Below are positions 1 through 8,655 of a stretch of 64,000 bases of DNA, piece by piece. Position 1 is the first letter of the stretch, and each line of letters begins with the position of its first letter. Made by a program: the position numbers and the translations under genes. This DNA is from Mycolicibacterium sp. TUM20985 (GTDB lineage: Bacteria > Actinomycetota > Actinomycetes > Mycobacteriales > Mycobacteriaceae): assembly GCF_030295745.1 (NCBI RefSeq), contig NZ_AP027291.1, positions 5,084,001-5,148,000 on the forward strand. Reading direction: 5' to 3'. A model generated the notes under the pieces. It did not search any database, was not told where the DNA came from, and saw only the letters and a list, made by a program, of their open reading frames with translations.

Positions 1-260
1 TGGGGTCGCACCCGGCGATCACCGACTGCGCGGTCTTCGGCGTCGGGGACGACCGGCTGGGTCAACGCGTCGTGACGGCGGTGGTCCTCGCTGCCGGTGT
101 GGAGCCACCGACGGTGGCGGAGCTGCGCGCGCACGTCGAGAAGACGTTGGACGCCACCGCCGCACCTCGCGAGGTGTACCTCGTCGACGAACTTCCGCGC
201 CGCGGCATCGGAAAGCTCGATCGCCAAGCCCTCGTCACCCGGTTCGACACCGGCGTCTGA
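1..260 (+). CDS. menE: C-terminal end of an AMP-forming acyl-CoA ligase, probably MenE (o-succinylbenzoyl-CoA ligase), partial
   Basis: Open at the left edge; the frame begins at base 3 and ends at the TGA at 258-260. Only the C-terminal lid domain of an ANL-superfamily adenylating enzyme is present: an HPAITDCAVFGVGDDRLGQR stretch and the closing PRRGIGKLDRQ, whose lysine is the usual catalytic Lys of the adenylation half-reaction. MenE makes o-succinylbenzoyl-CoA in menaquinone synthesis. The MenE call rests mainly on synteny: in M. tuberculosis menE lies next to the Rv0541c and menA neighbourhood, and homologues of both lie downstream here. Another short-chain acyl-CoA synthetase cannot be excluded from this fragment alone. 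Confidence 0.72.
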   Translation, partial: GSHPAITDCAVFGVGDDRLGQRVVTAVVLAAGVEPPTVAELRAHVEKTLDATAAPREVYLVDELPRRGIGKLDRQALVTRFDTGV

Positions 261-400
261 CGTACGCCGAAGCGCGTGTTCAACGGGTCGTGGCACTGCC
301 GAACGCCGGGCCTTCAGAATCCCCTGAAAGTAATGGGTTTCGTTTTGACGGAATGGGCAATTCTCTTCCCGGCAGTTCCCCTCTACGGATCGGATTGATC

Positions 401-556
401 ATGATCGTGCTTGGCATCGTTCTCCTGTTGATTGGCTATTTCGCAGGAATATCGATCCTGTACACAATTGGCGGCATTCTCGTGGTGGTCGGGGTGATCC
501 TGTGGATCCTCGGCGCAGTCGGACGTCCCGTCGGCGGCCGAAAAGTCTGGTTCTAG
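401..556 (+). CDS. small two-helix membrane protein (DUF6131-like)
   Basis: A 51-residue protein from the ATG at 401, with two hydrophobic helices separated by a short turn (MIVLGIVLLLIGYFAGIS, then LYTIGGILVVVGVILWIL) and a basic, glycine-rich tail GRPVGGRKVWF. This matches the small DUF6131-type membrane proteins common in actinobacteria; their function is unknown. In-frame starts exist upstream at 353 and 290, but the family normally begins right at the first helix, and the extra N-terminal residues look non-coding. It ends 15 bases before the permease gene and may be cotranscribed with it. Confidence 0.6.
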   Translation: MIVLGIVLLLIGYFAGISILYTIGGILVVVGVILWILGAVGRPVGGRKVWF

Positions 557-571
557 CGCACTAACGCCGTC

Positions 572-1705
572 GTGCCCCCCGCTGCGGAACGCGCTGATCC
601 GTGGGTCAGTCCACTGGTACGCGCGTCCGCGGCGTGGGCGTGGCGGCTCCTCGTCCTTCTCGCCGCCGCCTACGTACTGTTCGAAGCGCTCGTCCACTTC
701 GGCGTCGTCGTCGTCCCGGTGGCCCTAGCCCTCATCCTCACGGCACTACTGCAGCCGGCGGTCGACTACCTCGACCGCCTCGGCGCAGCACGCGGAGGCG
801 CGGTCGCCTTCGTCCTCGTTCTCAGCCTCGCCGTCTTCGGCGGGCTACTCGCCTTCGTGGTCAACCAGTTCATCGAAGGAGCCCCGCTCCTCGTCGAGCA
901 GGTGACCCGCAGCATCGAGAGCACGCGAGACTGGCTCATCAACGGTCCGGCACGGCTCAGCGGTGACCAGATCAACCGGGCAGTCGATTCCTTCACCGAG
1001 GCGCTTCGCAGCCATCAGACCCAGCTGACCAGCGGGGCCCTGTCCACCGCAGGCACCATCGTCGAGATTCTCGGCGGCGCGTTCCTGTTGCTGTTCACGG
1101 TCATCTTCTTCCTGCTCGGTGGACGCAGCATCTGGCAGTTCGTCACACGCCTCATCCCCGCGGAGAACCGCGCCCGCGTGCGCGAGGCCGGCTCCGCAGG
1201 ATTCCATTCGCTGGCCGGCTTCGCCCGCGCCACCTCGCTGGTCGCGTTGGTAGATGCCGTCGCCATCGGCAGCGGACTCGCGATCATGGGCATTCCGCTC
1301 GCCTTGCCGCTGGCCTCGCTGATCTTCCTCGGCGCCTTCATACCGGTCGTCGGCGCCTTGATCACGGGCTTCCTCGCCGTGATCGTGGCGCTCCTGGCCA
1401 AGGGGGTCATCTACGCGCTCATCACGCTCGGGCTGATCGTCGCGGTGATGCAGCTCGAGGCGCACGTCCTGCAGCCGTTGGTGATGGGCCGCGCGGTCTC
1501 CATCCATCCGCTGGCCGTGGTCCTCGGCCTCACCGCGGGATGGGTGCTCGCGGGCGTCATCGGCGCACTGCTCGCAGTGCCCGCGATCGCCTTCTTCAAC
1601 AGCTTCGTGCGGGTGCTGAGCGCCGACGACCCCGGTGCGCGTAACGAAGCCCTCGAGGCCGACGACGGGTCGATGATCGATGCGCAGGCAGTCGACGAAG
1701 CTTGA
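572..1705 (+). CDS. AI-2E family (UPF0118/PerM-type) membrane permease
   Basis: A 377-residue polytopic membrane protein starting at GTG. Hydrophobic segments follow the AI-2E family layout: two N-terminal helices (about residues 25-65), a helix with a long hydrophilic loop (about 75-150), then a block of four or five C-terminal helices (about 155-345). Family members export small molecules, or exchange Na+ and H+; the name comes from the quorum signal AI-2 in E. coli, and the substrate cannot be inferred here. It lies between the small membrane protein and a convergent Na+/H+ antiporter whose stop is only 4 bases away. No clear Shine-Dalgarno precedes the GTG, so the exact start is uncertain. 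Confidence 0.8.
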   Translation: MPPAAERADPWVSPLVRASAAWAWRLLVLLAAAYVLFEALVHFGVVVVPVALALILTALLQPAVDYLDRLGAARGGAVAFVLVLSLAVFGGLLAFVVNQFIEGAPLLVEQVTRSIESTRDWLINGPARLSGDQINRAVDSFTEALRSHQTQLTSGALSTAGTIVEILGGAFLLLFTVIFFLLGGRSIWQFVTRLIPAENRARVREAGSAGFHSLAGFARATSLVALVDAVAIGSGLAIMGIPLALPLASLIFLGAFIPVVGALITGFLAVIVALLAKGVIYALITLGLIVAVMQLEAHVLQPLVMGRAVSIHPLAVVLGLTAGWVLAGVIGALLAVPAIAFFNSFVRVLSADDPGARNEALEADDGSMIDAQAVDEA

Positions 1706-1709
1706 TCGT

Positions 1710-3275
1710 CTACTCGGGTTGAGTACCGCGCGCGTCGAGTCTCCGTAGCACTCCGTCGACGATGGTCGGGTCGACTCCCGATTCCTTTCGAGCGGAACCT
1801 ATTTCGTCGCGGGCGGCGGCAAGTATCTCGTCCTTGACCGCGTTCAGCGTGGCCGCGTGCTTGGCGTTGCGCTCGCTCTCCGCTTCGGAATGCTCACCCG
1901 GATCGAAGCCCATCGAGTGCCACATGCGTTCGGCGTTGTCCTCGGCGTGCGCGATGGTCTCGGAGTCGACCTCGCTGTCCGCCCGAAGGTCGTCGAGGCG
2001 GCGAAGACCGGCATCACGGGCTCGACGGATGAGATCGCGGGCCGCCTCGTCCGTCTGATCGACGGATGCCATGACGCCCAGGCGCTTCACCACGAACGGC
2101 AGCGTCAGACCCTGCACGATGATCGTCACGACGATCACCACGAACGCAATGAAGATCAGCCGTTCACGTTCGGGGAATGCCTTCTCGCCTGCAGGCAGCG
2201 CGAGCACGGCCGCCAGGGTCACCACGCCGCGCATCCCGGCCCACGAGGCGACCGTCATCTCGCGCCAGCCCACCGGTTCCCCCTCGACCCCCTTGCGGAG
2301 ACGCAATCGTTCGTCGAGGAAGGCGACCGGGAAGATCCAGACGAATCTGATGACGATGGCCGCGGCCGTTACGGCAAGCGCCTGCCAGATGGCGGTGTCC
2401 AACGAACCCTGCAGACTGCCCGCGACGTTGCGCAGTTCGACGCCGACGAAGGCGAATGCGGCACCCGTCAACAGTAATTCGACGATCTCCCAGGTGGTTC
2501 CGGACACCAGGCGGGTCTGCGACGATTGGGTATCGCCGTAGCGGCTCAACGCCAACGCGACCGTCACCACGGCGAGCACACCACTGCCGTGAATGAAGTC
2601 GGCGGCCGCGTAGGCCGCGAACGGGAGCACCAGAACCAGTCCGCTACCGGCCGGGTGGGCGGGTAGCCGGGTGAGCAACCACCGCGCCGCCACCGCGAAG
2701 GCCAACCCCACCGCGACGCCGATCCCGACGGCGAGGCCGAGCGCACTCGCCGCCGTCGTGGGCGACAGCGCTCCGGTCATGGTCGCCGCCGCCGCGACCT
2801 CGTAGAGCACCAGTGCGGTCGCGTCATTGGAGAGACCCTCGCCCTCCAGCACCGTGCGAAGCCGGCGCGGCAGATTCAGCTTCCGGGCCACGGCCGTGGC
2901 CGCCACCGGGTCCGGCGGCGCCACTGCGGCGCCCAACGCCACGCCGGCGATCAGCGGGAGGCCGGGCACGACCGCGCTGGCCACCACCCCCACGACGAAG
3001 GCCGTCACGGCGACCAGCGCAACCGCCAGCAGCCCGATCGCCCGCCGGTTGTCGAGAAACTGCCGCCAGGACGTCCGCCGTGCGGCGGCGAACAGGAGCG
3101 GCGGAAGTACTACGGGGAGAATCCAATCCGCGTCGACGGTCGGCACCGTGATGCCGGGCACCAACGCCAACAGCAGCCCGAAGAGCAACATGACCACCGG
3201 ATATGGCACCGTGATGCGCTCCGCGAGAGGAGCGAGGATCACGGTGGCCAGCACCAGAAGGAGTACGAGAGCCAC
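1710..3275 (-). CDS. CPA1-family Na+/H+ antiporter
   Basis: A 521-residue integral membrane protein, GTG start at 3275 preceded by an AAGGTGAG ribosome-binding site. About 12 transmembrane helices fill residues 1-400. The ion-binding signature of CPA1 exchangers is visible: PPDPVAA with Asp122, and the GLSNDATAL segment with the Asn150-Asp151 pair. The last 120 residues form a hydrophilic, charged, probably helical cytoplasmic tail, typical of bacterial NhaP/YjcE-type proteins. Expected role: electroneutral or electrogenic Na+(K+)/H+ exchange for pH and salt homeostasis. Monocistronic and convergent with the AI-2E permease; it shares a 207-base divergent promoter region with the flavoprotein gene. 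Confidence 0.9.
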   Translation of the reverse strand: MALVLLLVLATVILAPLAERITVPYPVVMLLFGLLLALVPGITVPTVDADWILPVVLPPLLFAAARRTSWRQFLDNRRAIGLLAVALVAVTAFVVGVVASAVVPGLPLIAGVALGAAVAPPDPVAATAVARKLNLPRRLRTVLEGEGLSNDATALVLYEVAAAATMTGALSPTTAASALGLAVGIGVAVGLAFAVAARWLLTRLPAHPAGSGLVLVLPFAAYAAADFIHGSGVLAVVTVALALSRYGDTQSSQTRLVSGTTWEIVELLLTGAAFAFVGVELRNVAGSLQGSLDTAIWQALAVTAAAIVIRFVWIFPVAFLDERLRLRKGVEGEPVGWREMTVASWAGMRGVVTLAAVLALPAGEKAFPERERLIFIAFVVIVVTIIVQGLTLPFVVKRLGVMASVDQTDEAARDLIRRARDAGLRRLDDLRADSEVDSETIAHAEDNAERMWHSMGFDPGEHSEAESERNAKHAATLNAVKDEILAAARDEIGSARKESGVDPTIVDGVLRRLDARGTQPE

Positions 3276-3482
3276 GGGCGTATCTCACCTTTCGAGATCG
3301 GACACAGTCGGTGGTCATTCCCCGGTTCGGGGGTGTGTAACCGCTCGCTCTTCGGCTCGTCATGACCGGGATGCCGACTGCCAGCAGGGGCAGCGTCAGC
3401 AGGAACCAACCCGCCCCCTGCCAGCTCGGCCAGGTGCGGCGGATCGACGTGTGGCAGTCTGCGACCGGGGTAATCGGCCACG

Positions 3483-4661
3483 GTGAGCAACCCGGGATTG
3501 ATCGTCGTCGGAAGTGGGCCCGCGGGCATCAGCGCCGCGGAATCGTATCGAAAGCACGGCGGCTCGGGCCCGGTGCTGGTGCTGAGCGCGGACGGCGATC
3601 TGCCGTACGAGCGGCCGCCGTTGAGCAAGGACTTCCTGCAGGGGGACACCGACGACGTGGCGTTGCACCCGGCGGAGTGGTTCACCGATCGCGACATCGA
3701 CCTGCGCCACGGATGTCCCGTCGACGCGATCGATACCGACGGGCACAGCGTCACGGTCGACGGTGAGCGAATTCCCTATGGCGCGTTGGTCGTGGCACTC
3801 GGCGCCGGCCCGTCACCTCTTCCCGTGCCAGGTGGTGACCGCGCCCTCCTACTACGCGCCCTGACCGACGCGCGGCAGTTGCGAAGCGCGGCCGCGAATG
3901 CGACCTCGGCCGTGGTGATCGGGGCAGGATTCATCGGTTGCGAGGCCGCCGCGTCGCTGGCCATGCGAGGCCTTCCAGTCACGCTGGTGGCTCCCGACCG
4001 AGTGCCGCAGGAGAAGCGCCTCGGCGCGGAGGCGGGCGAACGGCTGCTGAACCTCGTCACGAGTACCGGCGTGCGCTACGTCGGCGGGGCGTCGGTCGAG
4101 GCGATGGAGGGCGACGGGGTACGGCTCGACGACGGCGTGACGATCGCCTGCGATCTGGTGCTCGCCGCCACCGGCGTCAGCCCCCGCAGCAGCGTCGCCG
4201 CCGCGGCCGGACTGCAGATGCAGGATTCGCGCATCGTCGTCGGCGCCGACATGCGTACGTCGGCGACCGACGTCTACGCGGCGGGTGACGTCACATTCGC
4301 GTTCAACACCGTCGCGGGCCGACACCTCGCCGTCGAACACTGGCAGGACGCCATCGACCACGGGACCGTCGCCGGTGCCCAGGCGGCGGGTGCTGCCGCC
4401 ACGTGGGACGCGGTGCCGGGCTTCTGGTCCACGATCGGGGACGCGACGATCAAGTATCACGCCTGGGGCGATGGTTACGACGGCCGTCGCCTCGTGGACC
4501 ACGACGACGGCTTCACCGTTTGGTATGAGGCCGGTGGCGCGGCGGTGGGCGTCCTCACCTACAACGCCGACGACGACTACGACCTCGGCGAGACACTCAT
4601 CGCGGCGGGGCGACCGGCCCCGGTGTCGACGTCACGGGATGCGGCCGACCGCCCGGAGTGA
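3483..4661 (+). CDS. FAD-dependent NAD(P)H:ferredoxin-reductase-like oxidoreductase
   Basis: A 392-residue flavoprotein of the pyridine-nucleotide-disulfide oxidoreductase fold. The N-terminal FAD dinucleotide site VVGSGPAG is near residues 8-15, the YERPPLSK segment typical of oxygenase-coupled ferredoxin reductases follows, a second Rossmann site VVIGAGFIGCEAA for NAD(P)H lies in the middle, and the FAD-contacting YAAGDV motif is near 264-269. There is no CxxC redox disulfide, so it is the rubredoxin/ferredoxin-reductase branch rather than a disulfide reductase. It probably transfers electrons from NAD(P)H to a small iron-sulfur protein. No ferredoxin or P450 gene is adjacent, so the partner is unknown. 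GTG start; about 21 bases are non-coding between its stop and the following DNA up to the convergent phoU. Confidence 0.88.
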   Translation: MSNPGLIVVGSGPAGISAAESYRKHGGSGPVLVLSADGDLPYERPPLSKDFLQGDTDDVALHPAEWFTDRDIDLRHGCPVDAIDTDGHSVTVDGERIPYGALVVALGAGPSPLPVPGGDRALLLRALTDARQLRSAAANATSAVVIGAGFIGCEAAASLAMRGLPVTLVAPDRVPQEKRLGAEAGERLLNLVTSTGVRYVGGASVEAMEGDGVRLDDGVTIACDLVLAATGVSPRSSVAAAAGLQMQDSRIVVGADMRTSATDVYAAGDVTFAFNTVAGRHLAVEHWQDAIDHGTVAGAQAAGAAATWDAVPGFWSTIGDATIKYHAWGDGYDGRRLVDHDDGFTVWYEAGGAAVGVLTYNADDDYDLGETLIAAGRPAPVSTSRDAADRPE

Positions 4662-4692
4662 CGTCGGGGGGAGCGCAGTTCGCGGACAGCGA

Positions 4693-5352
4693 TCAGCCGG
4701 CCTTCGCACGCCTCACCGGGTCACCGCTGGTTTGAAAGATCATTCGACGCGCGATCTCGTCGGCGTGGTCGGCGAACCGCCCGTAGAACCTCCCCAGGAG
4801 CACCACGTCGGACGCGACGCCGGCACCGTGGCCCCAATGAGGGCTCGACACGGCGTTGAAGAGCTGCTGGTGAATCGCCTCCATCTCCTGATCGTCGCGT
4901 CGAACTCGTTGCGCCCGTGCGCAATCGCCGGTGCCCAGAATTGCGTGACAATTGTCGGCCAGATTCACGGCGATCCTGCCCATTGCGGCGAAGGTGTCGT
5001 TCATCTCGTCCGGGATCACGGAGTTCGGGTGACGGCGCAGGCTCAACTTGGCGATGTGCGAGGCCAATCCACCCATCCGATCGGCGGCCGCCGCGATGTG
5101 AATGGCACTCACCACGGTCCGCAGGTCACCGGCGACGGGCGCCTGCGTCGCCAAGATCGCCAACGTGCGCCTCTCGACGTCGTTGTGCAGGAATGTCAGT
5201 CGCTCTACGTCGGACAACACGCTGTGGGCGGCGTCCAAGTCGACGTCGAGCAGACTGCGCGTCGCGTTGGCCATTGCGGCGCCGGCCAATTCGCACATTC
5301 CGCCCATGTCCGCCCGCAGCGAATCGAGTTGGTGCCGAAAGTCCGCGCGCAT
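4693..5352 (-). CDS. phoU: PhoU-family phosphate signalling protein (PhoY2-like)
   Basis: A 219-residue, almost wholly alpha-helical protein with two PhoU repeats. The first carries HNDVERRTLAILATQ and the ADRMGGLASHIAKL segment; the second carries DDQEMEAIHQQLF and HADEIARRM. The acidic (E/D)xxx(D/E) metal-binding positions expected of PhoU are present. PhoU proteins damp PhoR-PhoB/SenX3-RegX3 signalling and Pst phosphate uptake; mycobacterial orthologues PhoY1/PhoY2 affect persistence. The ATG at 5352 was chosen because upstream in-frame codons are low-complexity and the length matches PhoY proteins (about 213-221 residues). No pst or regX3 genes are adjacent. It is divergent from the 49-residue gene across a 157-base spacer with a strong inverted repeat. 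Confidence 0.9.
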   Translation of the reverse strand: MRADFRHQLDSLRADMGGMCELAGAAMANATRSLLDVDLDAAHSVLSDVERLTFLHNDVERRTLAILATQAPVAGDLRTVVSAIHIAAAADRMGGLASHIAKLSLRRHPNSVIPDEMNDTFAAMGRIAVNLADNCHAILGTGDCARAQRVRRDDQEMEAIHQQLFNAVSSPHWGHGAGVASDVVLLGRFYGRFADHADEIARRMIFQTSGDPVRRAKAG

Positions 5353-5427
5353 TGAACGCTCCTGTGTCGCTGGTGGTGTGGGCGTCTTACCCCCACCCGG
5401 TCGTCGACAAACCCGAATCATGAAGCT

Positions 5428-5456
5428 CGTCGGCCCCGGGGCCGCGCGGGCCGACG
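5428..5456. promoter_or_regulatory. 8-bp perfect inverted repeat between divergent phoU and small gene
   Basis: Arms CGTCGGCC (5428-5435) and GGCCGACG (5449-5456) are exact inverse complements around a 13-base GC-rich loop. It lies in the shared upstream region of phoU (minus) and the 49-residue gene (plus). It could be a protein-binding site or an RNA hairpin in either leader; the sequence does not decide which. Confidence 0.4.
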
Positions 5457-5509
5457 TTTGACCGCCGCCCTCACGGGCATCCGACCTCGACTCGACGAAG
5501 GAGCACCAC

Positions 5510-5659
5510 ATGCCTCGCGGCAGCGGAATCTACGAAGACGAACCCCGGGACCACCGCAAGACCTACAAGCCGGAACCAGGCCGGGACGAGGACAGCACCG
5601 GCGAGGACCCGACGCCGGACGACTCGTCGTCCGAACTGGCGCAGGAACCCTCCGGCTAA
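5510..5659 (+). CDS. small acidic hypothetical protein, 49 residues
   Basis: The ATG at 5510 is preceded by a very good ribosome-binding site, GAAGGAG at 5497-5503, and the frame runs to TAA at 5657. The 49-residue product begins MPRGSGIYEDEPRDHRKTYK and continues as a strongly acidic, Ser/Asp/Glu/Pro-rich tail with no hydrophobic segment; it is probably disordered and cytoplasmic. Short proteins with this MPRGSGIYEDE-type start look familiar to me from mycobacterial genomes, but I know of no function. It lies between divergent phoU and the convergent nuclease-fold gene, whose stop is 4 bases away. Confidence 0.62.
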   Translation: MPRGSGIYEDEPRDHRKTYKPEPGRDEDSTGEDPTPDDSSSELAQEPSG

Positions 5660-5663
5660 GCCC

Positions 5664-6434
5664 TCAGTCGGGTCGCTGCAGATCGGCGATCAGCGGCCGA
5701 TGGTCGGAGATCGTCATCTGGGGCGCGCCGACCATGCTCGCCACCAAACCCGGATCGTCGGTGAGGAGATGGTCGAGCTGTCGCTGGGGCCGGTCGAACG
5801 GGAACGTGGGCGCCGTCGCCAGGGCCCGCATGCCCGAGAGTCGTCGCACGACATAGGGCGTGAGGTTGAGGTCCCCCGCCAGCACGTGGGGACCCGGCAG
5901 TCCGCGGAGGTCGCGCACCAGGCGCCGCAGCTGCCGCCGATTCCAGCCCGGCACGAAGGACAGGTGCGTGTTGGCGATCGTGAGCGGTCCGAGGGGCGTC
6001 TCGAAACGTCCGATCACCGCGGCCCGCGGTTCCTCGTCGACCACGATGAACCGGTTCGGCCCGCGCAGGTACAAGGGCACCTTGACCGGGATGCGCGCCA
6101 TCCGGACGACCTGCCACGCGCTGGCGGGATATCTCGAAAGCAGCGAGATGCCGTACGCCGCGGCTCCGGGTCGTTCCCGGCCCGTGGCCGCGCTCCACGT
6201 CGCACCGGGGGTTCCCGCGATCGCCGCGACGAAGCGATGGCTGACGGCGCCCATCGCCTCGGCTGCCGCGGCGGTCAGGTCGGCCATGTTGGACCGCGGT
6301 TGTTCGTGGTCGACCTCCTGCAATGCCAGCACGTCGGCGTCGATGGCGCGCACGCAGTCCTGCAGCCGTTCCACGTCGACGACACCGTCGCCGACCGTCC
6401 GGCCGTGCAGGATGTTGAACGTCGCCAGTCGCAT
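5664..6434 (-). CDS. endonuclease/exonuclease/phosphatase (EEP) family protein
   Basis: A 256-residue protein with the full EEP (DNase I-like) metal-dependent phosphoesterase signature: ATFNILHG at the N-terminus (metal-binding Asn), LQEVDHEQ (catalytic Glu), IANTHLSF, LAGDLNLTP (catalytic Asp/Asn pair) and the C-terminal ISDHRPLIAD (catalytic Asp-His). The substrate may be a nucleic acid, phospholipid or inositol phosphate; the family is too broad to say. No signal peptide or transmembrane segment. The ATG at 6434 was chosen because MRLATFNILHG places the first motif at the usual N-terminal position; the in-frame extension upstream is not protein-like. It shares a 130-base divergent promoter region with the membrane protein gene. 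Confidence 0.88.
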   Translation of the reverse strand: MRLATFNILHGRTVGDGVVDVERLQDCVRAIDADVLALQEVDHEQPRSNMADLTAAAAEAMGAVSHRFVAAIAGTPGATWSAATGRERPGAAAYGISLLSRYPASAWQVVRMARIPVKVPLYLRGPNRFIVVDEEPRAAVIGRFETPLGPLTIANTHLSFVPGWNRRQLRRLVRDLRGLPGPHVLAGDLNLTPYVVRRLSGMRALATAPTFPFDRPQRQLDHLLTDDPGLVASMVGAPQMTISDHRPLIADLQRPD

Positions 6435-6564
6435 GGGGTCATTGATACCCGCCATGACAGGCCGGTCATGCCGCCGGGCACGGTGACCATTCTCATCGCT
6501 GAGCGCAGTGGTGACGCTCTGACTCCGGCTACCCCGCCGGGCGCCACGCCTAGGGTGGGTAGGC

Positions 6565-7920
6565 GTGAAGTCTGCCCGGCGGGAAATCATTGCGGCCATC
6601 CTGGCGGTCGTGCTCGTGGCGGCGGCGTTCGCCGTACCACACCTCGACCTGGGCATCGTGACACCGCTGATCAACAGCACGCCGCGCCAGATCGAGATGT
6701 ACGCGGCCGCGGCGCCGATCTTCGGGTGGTGGAACGCCCACGTCGGGTGGGGCACCATCCCGGCCGTCGTGATCGGTCTCGGCACGACGATGTGGGGCCC
6801 GGCGGTGGCGCAGCGCCTACCTTGGCGGGCCGTGCCATGGGTGACGTGGGCCACGTCGTGCGCGTGGGCCTTCGCGCTGGCGATGATCGACGGCTGGCAG
6901 CGTGGTTTCGCCCGCCGGCTGGAGACCACCAACGAGTATCTGCGCCAGGTGCCGTCGGTCACCGACATCCCCTACGCGCTGCGGTCGTTCTCATCGAGGA
7001 TCCTGGACTTTCAACCAGATTCGTGGATTACCCACGTGTCCGGCCACCCGCCGGGCGCCCTGCTGACCTTCGTATGGCTCGACCGCATCGGCTTGAGCGG
7101 TGGCGCGTGGGCGGGTCTGCTGTGCTTGCTGGTCGGGTCGAGCGCCGCCGCGGCGATCGTGGTGGCGGCGCGAGCCCTCTCCGGTGAGGACCTGGCGCGG
7201 CGTGCGGCACCCTTCGTCGCCGTGGCGCCCACCGCGATCTGGGTCGCGGTGTCGGCAGATGGGTACTTCGCGGGCGTCGCGGCGTGGGGTCTGGCGCTCC
7301 TGGCCCTCGCCGCGCGAGGCACCACCCGACTGCCCCTTCTCGCGGGAGCGGGCGCCGGTCTCCTGCTGGGGTGGGGAATCTTCCTCAACTACGGCCTCGG
7401 CCTCATCGCGCTGCCCGCCGTCGCCGTGCTGATCGCCGCCGAGAACGTCCGATCCGCCCTGCGCGCCTTCGTGCCCGCGGTGCTCGCGGCGCTCGCCGTG
7501 GTGGCGGTCTTCGCCGCCGTCGGATTCTGGTGGTTCGACGGCTATCTCCTGGTTCAGGACCGTTACTGGCAGGGAATCGCCGCGAACCGGCCGTTCCAGT
7601 ACTGGTCGTGGGCGAACTTCGCGTCGGTGGTGTGCGCCGTCGGAATTGGCACGGTGGCGGGTGTATCCCGCGCCTTCGACGTCTCGGCGGTGAGACGACG
7701 GTCCGGCCTCTACCTGGTGATCCTCGCGACGCTACTGGCCACCGTCCTCGCGGATCTGAGCATGCTCAGCAAGGCGGAGGTCGAGCGAATCTGGTTGCCC
7801 TACACCGTGTGGTTGACCGCGGCCGGGGCGCTGCTGCCGCCACGCTCGCATCGGTGGTGGCTCGGGCTCAACGTGATCGGCGCGCTAGTGCTCAACCACG
7901 TCATCCTGACCAACTGGTAA
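6565..7920 (+). CDS. polytopic membrane protein, GT-C-like (Rv0541c homologue)
   Basis: A 451-residue membrane protein with about 11 transmembrane helices, starting at a GTG behind GGGTGGGTAGG. The first periplasmic loop after helix 1 and the later WITHVSGHPPGA segment recall the acidic/His-rich first loops of GT-C polyprenyl-phosphate-sugar-dependent glycosyltransferases, but I do not see a clean catalytic DD or DE motif. Length and position relative to menE and menA fit M. tuberculosis Rv0541c, annotated there only as an integral membrane protein. A role in envelope glycan or lipoglycan assembly is plausible but inferred. Convergent with the methyltransferase gene across a spacer with an inverted repeat. 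Confidence 0.78.
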   Translation: MKSARREIIAAILAVVLVAAAFAVPHLDLGIVTPLINSTPRQIEMYAAAAPIFGWWNAHVGWGTIPAVVIGLGTTMWGPAVAQRLPWRAVPWVTWATSCAWAFALAMIDGWQRGFARRLETTNEYLRQVPSVTDIPYALRSFSSRILDFQPDSWITHVSGHPPGALLTFVWLDRIGLSGGAWAGLLCLLVGSSAAAAIVVAARALSGEDLARRAAPFVAVAPTAIWVAVSADGYFAGVAAWGLALLALAARGTTRLPLLAGAGAGLLLGWGIFLNYGLGLIALPAVAVLIAAENVRSALRAFVPAVLAALAVVAVFAAVGFWWFDGYLLVQDRYWQGIAANRPFQYWSWANFASVVCAVGIGTVAGVSRAFDVSAVRRRSGLYLVILATLLATVLADLSMLSKAEVERIWLPYTVWLTAAGALLPPRSHRWWLGLNVIGALVLNHVILTNW

Positions 7921-7938
7921 TGGAGTCGGCGCTCGCGC

Positions 7939-7996
7939 CGAGCGTGCGCAAAGTCCGATTTCGACGCGGCGTGTCGGCCGCAAACACGCACGCTCG
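7939..7996. terminator. inverted repeat between convergent genes (possible bidirectional terminator or repeat element)
   Basis: CGAGCGTGCG (7939-7948) and CGCACGCTCG (7987-7996) are perfect 10-base inverse complements separated by 38 bases, in the only spacer between two convergent genes. There is no U-tract, as is usual in mycobacteria. I recall similar GAGCGTGCG...CGCACGCTC pairs between mycobacterial genes, so it may also be a dispersed palindromic repeat. Confidence 0.45.
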
Positions 7997-8022
7997 CGGG
8001 GAGGGGGCTAGGCGGGGAGGGG

Positions 8023-8655
8023 TTAGGCGGCGACGAGGCTGGCCAGCACCCTCTTGCCGACAGGCATCACCGCCGAGACCGCGAGACCTACGTCCTCGGC
8101 GAGGTGCTTGGCGCAGTCCATGCCCACCGACGCCCAACGAAACCACGGCCCAACGGTCTTCGAGGATTCGAGTCGGACCCAGCGGGACTGGACACCGCTG
8201 ATGGCCGGGTCGAACTCCACGACGCACCGGCCACCGGTGCGCATCAACTCACTGGCGCGGCGCAGGACGCGAGTCGGATCTCCGCCGAGGCCCACGTTGC
8301 CGTCGGCCAGCAGCACGGTTCCCCAGCGCCCCGTGCCCGGCAACCGTTCGAAGACGTCGCGGCGCAGGGCGGGGGCACCGCTGCGACGCGCCAACTCGAC
8401 GGCGGTCTGCGACTGGTCGACACCCAGCGCGGGGATGCCCAGCTTGGTCAGATGAGCGACGAAACGCCCTGGACCGCAACCCAGGTCGATGGTCGGTCCG
8501 TGACACAGGGCCAGCACGGCCTCGTCGAACGCCTTGTCGAGCCGACGTCCACCGGGTAACCAGCTGTGCACGGGCAGGCCCTGCACGCTGCCGTCGTCGT
8601 ACCGGATCCAACATCGTTCACCCGTCAGGGCCTGGTCATACAGGTTACCCAGCAC
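8023..8655 (-). CDS. class I SAM-dependent methyltransferase
   Basis: A 210-residue protein with a Rossmann-type SAM-binding core: motif I TIDLGCGPGRFVAHL (about residues 55-69), the acidic end of beta-2 in ALGVDQS, and LLADGNVGLGGDP as the post-motif region. The C-terminal third is less conserved. The substrate is unknown. It is the last gene of a minus-strand trio with a DUF2064 protein and a family 2 glycosyltransferase, with which it overlaps by about 11 bases (GTG start at 8655 within the DUF2064 gene). The arrangement suggests that all three act on one sugar- or lipid-linked product, with this enzyme adding a methyl group. Confidence 0.82.
   Translation of the reverse strand: MLGNLYDQALTGERCWIRYDDGSVQGLPVHSWLPGGRRLDKAFDEAVLALCHGPTIDLGCGPGRFVAHLTKLGIPALGVDQSQTAVELARRSGAPALRRDVFERLPGTGRWGTVLLADGNVGLGGDPTRVLRRASELMRTGGRCVVEFDPAISGVQSRWVRLESSKTVGPWFRWASVGMDCAKHLAEDVGLAVSAVMPVGKRVLASLVAA

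Noticed and set aside
3290-3482. Possible short minus-strand membrane peptide in the antiporter/flavoprotein spacer
   Set aside because: A hydrophobic stretch (WFLLTLPLLAVGIPV) can be read, but no start codon or ribosome-binding site exists in frame and it runs into the divergent gene.
5700-7187. 495-codon plus-strand frame over the EEP nuclease and membrane protein genes
   Set aside because: Antisense/out-of-frame shadow, no domain and overlaps two well-supported genes.
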